Source of the DNA: Treponema sp.
Lineage (GTDB): Bacteria > Spirochaetota > Spirochaetia > Treponematales > Treponemataceae
Assembly (NCBI RefSeq): GCF_024696245.1
Contig: NZ_JAILGZ010000109.1
Span: forward strand, 1-64,000
Reading direction: 5' to 3'
DNA: 64,000 nucleotides
Numbering within the stretch: the first letter of the stretch is position 1; each line of letters opens with the position of its first letter. Positions 19,182-27,885 of this stretch are shown here, piece after piece. Under the pieces are notes generated by a model that saw only the letters and a list, made by a program, of their open reading frames with translations, was not told the origin of the DNA and ran no database searches. Both the position numbers and the translations under genes were made by a program.

Positions 19182-20735
19182 GTGTGCGCAATGAAAAAAA
19201 AACGCAAGCCTGATTTTTCTAAACCAAAGCCGGTAAAAGTTCAGGTAGAAGAAACTTATGTAGAAGAAGCAGAAGAAGCTGCTCCTGCAGAAAATGAAGG
19301 TTCAGAAAAAGACATAGAAAGTAAGAGAAAACAAAAGATACAGAAGTTTTTTCCTGACAAGGTTTATTTTAATCTTCCCCTTATAGTTATTGCCGGAAGA
19401 CCAAATGTTGGTAAGTCTACATTGTTTAATGCCCTTACTCATACCAAGAGGGCAATCACAGACCCTACTCCAGGTGTTACAAGAGACCCTGTAGAAGGAA
19501 CCTGTTTTCTTGCAGGTAAGCCTGTTCACCTTATGGACACTGGCGGATATAAACTTACCCGTGACATTACCAGCCGTGAAAGCGAAATGGATGATCTTGT
19601 AGTAGAAAAGACAGTATCAATGCTTTCTAAGGCAGACAGAATTCTTCTTCTCCTTGATGCAACAGAAATTACAGCAGAAGACGAGGAACTTATTTTAAGG
19701 TTAAGGCCTTACTGGAATAAACTTATTGCTGCTGTTAATAAAACAGAAGGCGGAAAAAACACCAACCTTGCCTACAATTATGCAAAGTTTGGTTTTCAGG
19801 ACCTGCTTTTTATTTCTGCAAGTCATGGAGACAATCTTCCGGAACTGGAAGAAAGAATGATTTCCGGAATTGATTTTTCTTCAGTTACAGAAGGCAGCGA
19901 AGAAGACAGACCTATTCGTATTGCGATTTTAGGAAAACCAAATACAGGTAAATCTACTTTAAGTAATGCCCTTACTCATACGGAAGCTTCTATTGTAAGT
20001 GATTATGCCGGAACCACCCGTGATGTAGTAGAAGGAAACTTCCGCTATAACGGCAGGGATATTCAGATTCTTGATACAGCAGGAATCAGGCGTAAGGCTA
20101 AGGTAAAGGAAAACGTAGAATATTATTCCGTTAACCGGGCCATTAAAACAATTGATGAGTGTGACATTGTATTTATTATGATAGATGCAACCCTGGGGCT
20201 TTCGGAACAGGATAAAAAAATTACTTCCCTTGCTTTTGAAAAAGGTCGTGGTGTTATTTTTGTCCTTAACAAGTGGGACCTTATGGAAGACCAGAGTAAC
20301 AAGGCTATTCGTGCAACTCAGGACTGGATTCAGACAATGTTCGGTCACATGAACTGGGCTCCTATTGTTACTTTAAGCGCAAAGAATAAAGACGGAATAA
20401 AGAATCTTATGAATACAGTACTGACTCTTTATGGTCAGCTTACCCGTAAGGTTGATACGGCTGCCCTTAATATGGCATTACAGGACTGGCTCTTTAAATA
20501 TCCGCCTCCAGCAACAAAGGCAATTCATTTTAAAATCCGCTATATGACTCAGACCAGCATTAACCCGGTGAACTTCCTTATTTTTGCAACAAGACCGGAT
20601 AATGTTCCTCAGAGTTATGTTACTTATCTTAAAAACCGCATTCGTGAAGATCTGGGATTTGATCAGATTCCGGTTCAGATAGAAATGAAGGCCAGCCGTC
20701 AGAAGTGGCAGGAAAGGGACAATAACAAGGATTAA
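19182..20735 (+). CDS. der: GTPase Der (EngA), ribosome assembly
   Basis: Double-domain GTPase needed for maturation of the large ribosomal subunit, 517 residues. After a charged, Glu-rich N-terminal tail (about 60 residues, unusual for the family) come G domain 1 (GRPNVGKST near 72, DTGGYK) and G domain 2 (GKPNTGKST near 250, DTAGIR, NKWD), then the C-terminal KH-like domain. AGGTG suits the GTG start at 19182; a start at the ATG at 19191 would be too far from it. The stop overlaps the next gene's start by one base (TAATG), so it is coupled to the MerR gene. Confidence 0.95.
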   Translation: MCAMKKKRKPDFSKPKPVKVQVEETYVEEAEEAAPAENEGSEKDIESKRKQKIQKFFPDKVYFNLPLIVIAGRPNVGKSTLFNALTHTKRAITDPTPGVTRDPVEGTCFLAGKPVHLMDTGGYKLTRDITSRESEMDDLVVEKTVSMLSKADRILLLLDATEITAEDEELILRLRPYWNKLIAAVNKTEGGKNTNLAYNYAKFGFQDLLFISASHGDNLPELEERMISGIDFSSVTEGSEEDRPIRIAILGKPNTGKSTLSNALTHTEASIVSDYAGTTRDVVEGNFRYNGRDIQILDTAGIRRKAKVKENVEYYSVNRAIKTIDECDIVFIMIDATLGLSEQDKKITSLAFEKGRGVIFVLNKWDLMEDQSNKAIRATQDWIQTMFGHMNWAPIVTLSAKNKDGIKNLMNTVLTLYGQLTRKVDTAALNMALQDWLFKYPPPATKAIHFKIRYMTQTSINPVNFLIFATRPDNVPQSYVTYLKNRIREDLGFDQIPVQIEMKASRQKWQERDNNKD

Positions 20736-21067
20736 TGTCGCAATTTACAATCGGTCAGGTAGAAAAACTTACTGGTATTAAGGCTCATGTTCTCCGCTAC
20801 TGGGAAGAAGTAGTTCCAGCTATTGCTCCTAAAAAAACAGTCAGCGGCCGCAGAGTCTATACCCAGCGTCATCTGGATATTATTTTAAGGATGAAGTATC
20901 TGATTCACAAAAAAGGCTTATCAATAGAAGGTGCAAGGAACAGAATACTCCAGGAGAGTGCCAGGTTTTCAGAAAATGCATCTTCCCTTGAGCGTATTCA
21001 TTTAATACGCAAGGAACTGGCTGATTTATATTTAAGACTTCAGGAGACTAAAATAAATGAAAAATGA
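20735..21067 (+). CDS. Small MerR-family regulator, DNA-binding domain only
   Basis: A 110-residue protein made of one MerR-type winged helix: FTIGQVEKLTGIKAHVLRYWEE at the N-terminus, the wing GRRVYTQRHLDII and a short dimerisation helix. There is no room for an effector domain and no cysteine ligands, so a metal or drug sensor is unlikely; the core resembles the HspR/GlnR-like end of the family. It overlaps der by one base and the next gene by 11 bases, so it is translated as part of a ribosome-related operon. Its target is unknown. Confidence 0.85.
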   Translation: MSQFTIGQVEKLTGIKAHVLRYWEEVVPAIAPKKTVSGRRVYTQRHLDIILRMKYLIHKKGLSIEGARNRILQESARFSENASSLERIHLIRKELADLYLRLQETKINEK

Positions 21068-22505
21068 CGACGAAAAAATAGAACTAAAATGGTGGGAAGT
21101 AAAACAGGGACTTACTCCTTATCTTAAAAAAAAGGCTCTTGAAAAAAAAGCAAATAAACATGCTGCCCGTAAAGCTGCTGCAGCCGGTGCTTCCAATGCA
21201 GGCTCTGCTTCAAATAAATTCCCTGCTTCAGAAGAAAAAAAGTCTTCTGTAAAAGAAAAGAGCAGGAGTGACAATAAATCAGCTAAAAATAAATCCTTTA
21301 ATAATAAATCTTCAGATATAAAGACTTCGGCTTCAGGTAAAAGCAGAAAGCCTCTTGATTCACTTTTTGAAGTAAATAAGATTCCTTCTGATGCAGCAAA
21401 ACTTCTTGAAGATTTTGATTCAGTAATATCATCAACTCATCCCCTTAATTCCAAACAGAGGGCTCAGCTTCCTGGCATTATCAGGACATTAAGTCATAAA
21501 CTTACAGACGAAAGGGGAGACAGGCGTCTTGGCTACATGAACAGCCCTGAGTTCCTTATGGCTTATGTTCATTATTTTATGCAGTGGAATCTTGTAAGGT
21601 TAACAAGACTTTTTGCAAACTTAAGCCCTGATTTTTTTAACCTTAAAGACGGAGATGTGTGTCTTGATGCAGGTTCTGGTCCCCTTACTTTAGTAACAGC
21701 TCTTTTTATGGCCCGCCCTGAATTAAGAAAGCTTAAGCTCACCTGGTACTGTATGGATATTTCTCAGGGAGCTTTGTCTCTTGGAGAAAATATTTTTCTT
21801 AGTACAGCAGCTGCCCTTCATTGTGAAGCCTGGAATATTGTCCGGGTTAAGGGAGAGTTTGGTTCTACAATAAAAGAAAAGGTTTCTCTTTTTGCCAGTG
21901 CCAATATGTTTAACGAAGTTGTGCAGGATTTTGAGATGCCGCCGGATTATCTTGCAAAAAAATATGCAGAAAAAATTCTTTCCTATACAAAAGAAGAGAG
22001 CGGCATACTTTTGGTAGAACCTGGATTCCCTAAGGCAGCCCGTTTTATTTCTCTTTTAAGGGATGCCTTCCTTAGAAGAAAGTGTTACATGATTTCGCCC
22101 TGCACTCACTGCGAAGAGTGTCCTATGGACGGAAAGCCGGGAGGTAAGTGGTGTAACTATGCTTTCAGTACTGATAATGCACCAAAAAAACTCCGTACTC
22201 TTTCAGAAAAATCATCCCTGCCTAAAGAAAGGGCTGTACTTTCTTTTATAGCCTGCCGCCGCAGTCAGAAAGATGAGAGCCTGAATGAAGAATGTGATTT
22301 AAAGAAACTGGAATTCAGAATTGCCAGTGACCCTATTCGTCTTCCAAAAAATAAGACTGGATATTACGCCTGTTCCTCTGAGGGGCTGCTTCTTATAGAA
22401 AGCGGGCAGACTTTATTGTCAGGAGACCACATTTCCATTCCTTATCCTAAAAGACCAATGCATGAAGACTGGAAGAGCGGGGCAAAGATAGTTTATCTGG
22501 ATTAA
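21057..22505 (+). CDS. Rsm22/METTL17-like methyltransferase
   Basis: Probable member of the Rsm22 family, SAM-dependent methyltransferase-like proteins tied to small-subunit ribosome assembly. The 482-residue protein has a Lys/Ser/Ala-rich disordered N-terminus (about 1-100). A Rossmann motif I (CLDAGSGPLTL) near 205 and MDIS are followed by a cysteine cluster near 350 (SPCTHCEECPMDG...KWCNYAF) that matches the family's CPH..CP..WC motif, reported to bind Fe-S in METTL17. The protein overlaps the MerR gene by 11 bases. Activity and substrate are inferred only; der upstream supports a ribosome role. Confidence 0.75.
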   Translation: MKNDDEKIELKWWEVKQGLTPYLKKKALEKKANKHAARKAAAAGASNAGSASNKFPASEEKKSSVKEKSRSDNKSAKNKSFNNKSSDIKTSASGKSRKPLDSLFEVNKIPSDAAKLLEDFDSVISSTHPLNSKQRAQLPGIIRTLSHKLTDERGDRRLGYMNSPEFLMAYVHYFMQWNLVRLTRLFANLSPDFFNLKDGDVCLDAGSGPLTLVTALFMARPELRKLKLTWYCMDISQGALSLGENIFLSTAAALHCEAWNIVRVKGEFGSTIKEKVSLFASANMFNEVVQDFEMPPDYLAKKYAEKILSYTKEESGILLVEPGFPKAARFISLLRDAFLRRKCYMISPCTHCEECPMDGKPGGKWCNYAFSTDNAPKKLRTLSEKSSLPKERAVLSFIACRRSQKDESLNEECDLKKLEFRIASDPIRLPKNKTGYYACSSEGLLLIESGQTLLSGDHISIPYPKRPMHEDWKSGAKIVYLD

Positions 22506-22577
22506 AACTTCAGCTGGGTATGGTCTTTGTATTAGCCTGGTGTGGACTGGCCCGGCTGGTTATTACCTGATTACAAG

Positions 22578-24719
22578 CTAGTCCTTTCTTCGGACAAGAA
22601 ATTCTGCCGCAGGAATGTTTTTAGAAGAATCACTTCTCTTTTTATATTTTTTATAAAGCACTTCCTGAACCCTTACAGCCTGTTCTTTTTTAGAAGGACT
22701 GTTTGCCTTCCATGAACCGTCTTTTTGTAAGATGTGGGAGTGGGTGTTATCCTGAAAGTATAAGTCCAGGGATTTTTTTATGCTGGCAAAAATATTTTTA
22801 TCTGTAACAGGGAACATAAGTTCAATACGTCTGTCCAGGTTGCGGTCCATCCAGTCTGCACTGCTCAAGAATAATTCCTCTTCACCATCGTTTTGAAAAT
22901 AGAAAACACGGCTGTGTTCAAGATAGCGGTCGATTACACTGGTAACGGTAATGTTTTCACTCATTCCCGGAAGTCCCGGTATAAGGGTACAGATTCCCCT
23001 TACATTCAGTTTAATCTGAACTCCTGCACAGCTGGCTTTGTAAAGGGCATCGATTATTTCCCTGTGACAGAGGCTGTTCATCTTTGCAATTATAAGACCA
23101 GGTTTTTCTTTAGTGCTTAAGCTTATTTCCCTTTCTATAAGTTCAATAAGTCTTGTCTTTAATGTAACCGGAGCCATGTAAAGATGATGCATGGTCTGAA
23201 GGGCACTGTAACCTGAGATTACGTTAAAGAAAAAAGTTGCATCCCTGGAGATATCATGGTTAGCTGTAAAAATAGAAAAGTCCTGGTAAAGGCGGGCAGT
23301 CTTTGCATTATAGTTGCCTGTACTTAAGTGAACATATTGTCTGAGACCGTCACTTTCTTTTCTTGTAACAAGACATATCTTTGCGTGAACTTTAAGATTT
23401 ACAACCCCGTAGATAACAATAGCACCGGCTTTTTCAAGTTCAGCGGCCCAGGAGATATTTGTTTTTTCATCAAAGCGGGCTTTAAGTTCAACAAAGGCTG
23501 TAACCTGTTTTCCGTTTTTTGCAGCGTGAATAAGGGACTTTACGATTTCGCTTCCTGTACCTGTGCGGTAGAGGGTCATTTTTATTGCAAGAACATGGGG
23601 GTCTTCGCAGGCGTCCTTAATGAATTTAACAACAGGGTCAAAACTTTCATAAGGAACATTGAGCATAACATCATGCTGCCTTAAAGTGTTCCAGTAAGTA
23701 TCTTCTTTAGGAAGATCAGGTGTATTAAAGTGCTTCCACTCAGGCCAGAGAAATTTTTCTGCATCTTCTGCATCAGTGATTCCGATTAAAGTAGAAGGAT
23801 CTATAAGTTCATAAACTTTGTAAATGTCATCATCTGTAAGGCAGAGCTTTTCTTTTACAAGATTAAGGAGCTTTTCACTGCTGGTAGTGCAGACCATGTT
23901 TACGGCAAAAGAGGACTGTCGTTTTTCCAGAACTTCCTGCATTGCCTGAATAAAATTCCTGCTGTTATCTTCGTCTACAGAAAAGTCTGCATCCCTTGTG
24001 ATTTTAAATACCATTGTTTCCGTTACTTTAAATCCGGAAAAAAGTTCCTTACCGTAACAGGTAATTATGTCATCAAGAGTAGTAAATTGTTTTGAACCGT
24101 CAGAAGATGGAAGCCATACAATTCTGTCCAGACCGGAAGGAAGAGGTACAAGAGCTGCAATTTCATTTTCAGTATTTACAGCAAGGGCATTCTGCAGGTG
24201 ATGAACATTTTCCATAGGCTTAAGAAGAAAGGCTGCATGAAGCTTTAAGTTTACAGGCTGAGGAAAAGATTCACCGTCTGTCCTTAATGGTGTAAGGAGA
24301 GGAAAAATATCATGGTGAAAAAAATGTTCCGTAAAGGATTTTTGTGCCGGATTATATTTATCCGGTCTTACATAAAAGATTTTATTTGCTTCACATTCAG
24401 GGAGGATTTCTGTAAGGAGAATGTCATAAGCCTGTCTTACAATCTGGTGAATGCGGCTGCTTAATTTTTTAAGAAGTACGGAAGGTGTGTAGCCGTTGGA
24501 GTCTGTAGCTCTCGGATTATTTTTCTGGGCAGCTTTAAGGGAGGCAACCCTTACCTGAAAGAATTCATTAAAATTGGAAGAGGCAATGGAAATAAATTTA
24601 AGTCTCTCAAAAAGAGGCAGTTCCTTTTTAGCAGCTTCGTGTAAAACCCTGTTGTTAAATTCAACCCAGCTGAGTTCCCTGTTAAGGTATTTATAATTTG
24701 AGTCGGCACTTCTTTTCAT
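22578..24719 (-). CDS. ppk1: Polyphosphate kinase
   Basis: Ppk1 reversibly polymerises the gamma-phosphate of ATP into inorganic polyphosphate. The 713-residue protein has the N-terminal ELSWVEFNNRVL motif, two phospholipase-D-like halves with the autophosphorylated His in KVHAKICLV (near 437), YVHLSTGNYN and a second His in YLEHSRVFYF (near 600), and SSADWMDRNLDRRIE. Full length for the family. Its ATG overlaps the ppx stop (ATGA), so synthesis and breakdown enzymes are translationally coupled. The 72-base gap beyond its stop shows no clear terminator. Confidence 0.96.
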   Translation of the reverse strand: MKRSADSNYKYLNRELSWVEFNNRVLHEAAKKELPLFERLKFISIASSNFNEFFQVRVASLKAAQKNNPRATDSNGYTPSVLLKKLSSRIHQIVRQAYDILLTEILPECEANKIFYVRPDKYNPAQKSFTEHFFHHDIFPLLTPLRTDGESFPQPVNLKLHAAFLLKPMENVHHLQNALAVNTENEIAALVPLPSGLDRIVWLPSSDGSKQFTTLDDIITCYGKELFSGFKVTETMVFKITRDADFSVDEDNSRNFIQAMQEVLEKRQSSFAVNMVCTTSSEKLLNLVKEKLCLTDDDIYKVYELIDPSTLIGITDAEDAEKFLWPEWKHFNTPDLPKEDTYWNTLRQHDVMLNVPYESFDPVVKFIKDACEDPHVLAIKMTLYRTGTGSEIVKSLIHAAKNGKQVTAFVELKARFDEKTNISWAAELEKAGAIVIYGVVNLKVHAKICLVTRKESDGLRQYVHLSTGNYNAKTARLYQDFSIFTANHDISRDATFFFNVISGYSALQTMHHLYMAPVTLKTRLIELIEREISLSTKEKPGLIIAKMNSLCHREIIDALYKASCAGVQIKLNVRGICTLIPGLPGMSENITVTSVIDRYLEHSRVFYFQNDGEEELFLSSADWMDRNLDRRIELMFPVTDKNIFASIKKSLDLYFQDNTHSHILQKDGSWKANSPSKKEQAVRVQEVLYKKYKKRSDSSKNIPAAEFLVRRKD

Positions 24720-26245
24720 ACCAGAACCACCTTGTATCCGAATACATTTTCAAATAAATCGCATTTTTCTTCTACGGCAAGTTTCTCCAGGGAAAGGTTG
24801 TGATGTCCTTTTATCCTGAATGTAATACTGTCCGGGGCAAAATGAATTGTAAAGTTATTCAGCTTCTGGCTGTGACTTCTGTCCAGAGCATCGGCCAGCC
24901 TTAAGATAGCAGAAAGTTTAAGTATGGACATTCTTGTAGAACGGGACAATAACCTGAATTCATGGTTTTCGCTTACTTGAATCTTTCCTTTATGAAAACT
25001 TGTAATAAAGGCAACAATGGCTTTTTCTTCCCGGCTAAGTCCAAAAATTTCAGAGTTGTTGATTATGTATTTACCGTGAAGGTTGTGATTTTCTGCCTGA
25101 ATAAACATTCCTATATCATGGAGAATGGCACTTACTTCCAGAAGAATCCTGTCCTGAGCTTCAAGACCATTTTCTTCCTGAAGGGCATCGTATATCTTAA
25201 GTGAGACATCCCTTACAAACTGGGAATGCTTTTCGTCACCCTGATATTTTCTAAGAAGGGCAGAAGCGCTGGCAAAAATCTGAGAATTAAATTCAGCCTG
25301 AAGGTTTTCATCAATATGATTTGTATCACTGATAATAATACCTTCCCTGATGGAAATATCAGGCACAAATATAGAAGAAACATTAGTAAGCTGAACAAAG
25401 AGATTGTAGGCTGTAAGTGAAATCTGAAAGATTGCAGTTTCGTTATAGTTTAGTTTGAATCTTGCAACACATTCTTCCGGAGTATAGTGCTGAACTTCGT
25501 TAACAAAGTCATTAAAGTCTTTACGCTGTATTTCCCACATAAAAGGGGATACCGGTTTACCTGCAAAGATAGCAGCAAGTTTCATATCTCCGCCAACAGC
25601 AATAAAACGCTCTACTTTTGCAAGGTTCATTTCTATGCTTAAGTTGTTGCGGGTGTTTAAAATAAATTCCCTGATAAAACGTTTTGCATCATCTATGTTT
25701 CCGGCAAGGGCATGGATTTTCTGTTCAATAATTACGGTACCAAGCCTTAAACTGTGGGCAGCGGCCATGCGTCCGTTTTCCATAAGCATCATTTCTGTAG
25801 CACCACCGGCTATTTCAAGAATGATGGAGTCTGATTTCTGAGTTACAGGGCTTTCGTCTTTAAGACATTCAGCTACGGCAATATACATAAGGCGGTTTTC
25901 TTCAATACCGTCTATTACTTTTACAGTAAAGCCTGTTTTTATTTTGATTCTGTCTAAGAAAGGGTCCCTGTTGTCTGCTTCCCTGACTGCACTGGTAGCA
26001 ATTACGATAGCATCTTCCGGTTTTAATCCCCAGCCATTTAACTGTTCAACATAGCGGCTTAATATTCTTATACATGAGTGGAGGGTCTGACTGGAAATTG
26101 AACCTGTTGTAAATACATCACGGCCTAAGTTTACAAGCTGTTCGCTTCTGTCGAGGATATTACGCTTGTTGTCGCTGGTGATTTCGGCTACTAACAGACG
26201 AATGCCGGTAGAGCCAATCTCTATAACTGCCCGCAATGCATTCAT
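24716..26245 (-). CDS. ppx: Exopolyphosphatase / pppGpp phosphohydrolase, Ppx-GppA family
   Basis: Removes terminal phosphates from polyphosphate and may act on pppGpp. The 509-residue protein has an ASKHA-fold ATPase part (IEIGSTGIRLLVAEI at the N-terminus, ILEIAGGATEMML near 145) and a C-terminal HD-type domain with ILHDIGMFIQ near 370 and FHKGK. This long form with an HD domain is the E. coli Ppx/GppA layout. TAGGA precedes the ATG. It lies 11 bases after the glycosidase gene and overlaps ppk by four bases. Confidence 0.93.
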   Translation of the reverse strand: MNALRAVIEIGSTGIRLLVAEITSDNKRNILDRSEQLVNLGRDVFTTGSISSQTLHSCIRILSRYVEQLNGWGLKPEDAIVIATSAVREADNRDPFLDRIKIKTGFTVKVIDGIEENRLMYIAVAECLKDESPVTQKSDSIILEIAGGATEMMLMENGRMAAAHSLRLGTVIIEQKIHALAGNIDDAKRFIREFILNTRNNLSIEMNLAKVERFIAVGGDMKLAAIFAGKPVSPFMWEIQRKDFNDFVNEVQHYTPEECVARFKLNYNETAIFQISLTAYNLFVQLTNVSSIFVPDISIREGIIISDTNHIDENLQAEFNSQIFASASALLRKYQGDEKHSQFVRDVSLKIYDALQEENGLEAQDRILLEVSAILHDIGMFIQAENHNLHGKYIINNSEIFGLSREEKAIVAFITSFHKGKIQVSENHEFRLLSRSTRMSILKLSAILRLADALDRSHSQKLNNFTIHFAPDSITFRIKGHHNLSLEKLAVEEKCDLFENVFGYKVVLV

Positions 26246-26256
26246 CTGTTAAGTTC

Positions 26257-27687
26257 CTACAGTTTATCGATAAGCATTGAGCATTTTCCGGAAGGAATAG
26301 GAAGGGTTTTCTTTTTCTGATCAAGAATGTTGATGGTAAAGTAATAAAGTTTTTCGCTTTCCATCTGGATTTCCCATCCACGGCTTGTTTTGTTACTGAG
26401 AATTGTAACAAGGTTCCTTTTAAGGGAAAGTTTTTCAATGCCCATTATTTCAAGGTTTGGAATAATCCAGTCTACAGTCTTACGAGGAAGGCTGATGTTA
26501 AGACCGATTACGTTTTCTATCATAAGTGCGATTGTAGAAAGTCCTGCATAATGCATGAATCTTGAACGAGGGAAGCTGCTTTCTGCCTTACATGAAGCAG
26601 GGCCTTCTTTACACGGAAGATATCCTTCGTAAAGATCACCTTTTTTCTTTGAGTCGGCAGGGCTTAAACCTTCAAGTACATAATAGAGGTGGCGGATTGC
26701 ACATTCACGGGCAAAACCGTACTGCTGGTACTTTTCAAGACCCTTTATAATCATAAAGTTAATTGGCGGAACAACAGAACCCTTAAAGCCTTCTCCGGAT
26801 TCCTTAAAGTCAGGGCTGTCTGCACTGAGGGTAGGGAATGGATGGTCAGTTCCAAAAGTCTTAGGGTTGGTAAGATGAGCAATAAGGGTATCTGCCCTGT
26901 CTGCATTAGGAAGTTCAGCAAGAAGAGGCCAGAAGCCGGCTGCTGTTTTCTGAGGAAGACGCTGCTCATTTTTATCAAGGTCATGGTAGAATCCTGTTTC
27001 TGAATCCCACATAAGACCGTTAATTCTTGTTTTAAGGCTAAAGTACATTCTCTTGTACTGAAAGCTGATGTCCTTATCGTTAAGAATGTCTCCCAGAGCC
27101 GACATATGAGCTGCATTAATTGCTACACAGCTGTTAAAGTCAACAGGATAAACGCATCCCTTTCTTGGAGAGTTAAACATTGTAGAAGCTTCATGAGGAA
27201 CAGCATAAAGACCGTTCTGCTGCTTAAAGGTGCGGTCAAGCCAGTCCATGTATTTCTGGAGCACAGGCATGATTTCCTTAATGCGCCTTTTATTTGCACT
27301 CTTGTGATAGAGGTTAAATTCAGCCCAGGCAAAAAGAGGAAGTCCTACACCTTCCGGATTCTGTTTAGTAGTAACTGGTTTTCCGGTTTTAATATCATAC
27401 TTCCAGCGGATTGCACCGTTTTCTTCCTGCTGTTCGTAAAAATAATCAATATTTTTGTTTGCAGGGTAATTTCTGTTTGAGTAAACTAAAAAGAAAGAAG
27501 AGAAAATAGACTCAAACTGATCAAGAACAAGCTGATTTTTTACAGGATATACAAAATAGCCGTCCGGAGATACTTCATCATTAGCCGGATCAAGCCAGAA
27601 ATCCGAGAGCCAGTTCCATGATTTGTCGTAAATATCCACAAAGTCCTGATCATAAAAATGGATCTTTGGAAAATCTCTTTTGTTCAC
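26257..27687 (-). CDS. Trehalase/MGH1-like glycoside hydrolase
   Basis: Probable cytoplasmic glycosidase with an (alpha/alpha)6 barrel of the GH37/GH63/MGH1-like group. Supporting motifs are WLSDFWLDPAND near the N-terminus, GLPLFAWAEFNLY, KYMDWLDRTF, GLMWDSETGFYHD, GFWPLLAEL, FGTDHPFPTLSADSPDF and GSVVPPINFMIIKGL. The ORF track starts at a TTG at 27729, but GCAGGAG five bases before a GTG at 27687 gives a far better start (476 residues, beginning MNKRDFPK). There is no signal peptide. It leads the ppx-ppk operon. The substrate cannot be told; trehalose, mannosylglycerate or other storage sugars are options. Confidence 0.75.
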   Translation of the reverse strand: MNKRDFPKIHFYDQDFVDIYDKSWNWLSDFWLDPANDEVSPDGYFVYPVKNQLVLDQFESIFSSFFLVYSNRNYPANKNIDYFYEQQEENGAIRWKYDIKTGKPVTTKQNPEGVGLPLFAWAEFNLYHKSANKRRIKEIMPVLQKYMDWLDRTFKQQNGLYAVPHEASTMFNSPRKGCVYPVDFNSCVAINAAHMSALGDILNDKDISFQYKRMYFSLKTRINGLMWDSETGFYHDLDKNEQRLPQKTAAGFWPLLAELPNADRADTLIAHLTNPKTFGTDHPFPTLSADSPDFKESGEGFKGSVVPPINFMIIKGLEKYQQYGFARECAIRHLYYVLEGLSPADSKKKGDLYEGYLPCKEGPASCKAESSFPRSRFMHYAGLSTIALMIENVIGLNISLPRKTVDWIIPNLEIMGIEKLSLKRNLVTILSNKTSRGWEIQMESEKLYYFTINILDQKKKTLPIPSGKCSMLIDKL

Positions 27688-27776
27688 AATTACTCCTGCT
27701 TCATGACTGTCTGTAAAAATAGGGCACAATCAGGTCATGACACTTTTTTTCAATAAGTCCGTAGTACGTTCTGTAT

Positions 27777-27782
27777 AGTATA
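27777..27782 (-). promoter_or_regulatory. Candidate -10 box for the glycosidase-ppx-ppk operon
   Basis: TATACT on the minus strand about 90 bases before the GTG start. No good -35 box is seen at the right distance. The rest of the 27688-27885 gap is AT-rich and shows no ORF or clear terminator for the gene that ends at 27886. Confidence 0.4.
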
Positions 27783-27885
27783 ACATAAAATAGTAAAAAA
27801 GGGCACAGTTTTACAAAAAAAATTTCAATTTTCAAGACTTTTTACTTGACATTGAGAAGAAATTTCTTTGATTGAACCTTAAATC

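Noticed and set aside
22506-22577. Possible third copy of the GC-rich repeat
   Set aside because: Only a short stretch (GGCTGGTTAT) resembles the 3' end and the 5' end is absent.
24716-24719. Frameshift between ppx and ppk
   Set aside because: The four-base ATGA overlap is ordinary translational coupling; both proteins are full length.
27688-27729. TTG start of the glycosidase ORF
   Set aside because: The GTG at 27687 has GCAGGAG at ideal spacing; the upstream TTG has no ribosome binding site.
27840-27885. Terminator after the 580-residue membrane protein
   Set aside because: Only very short AT-only inverted repeats are present next to a T run; not a convincing stem.
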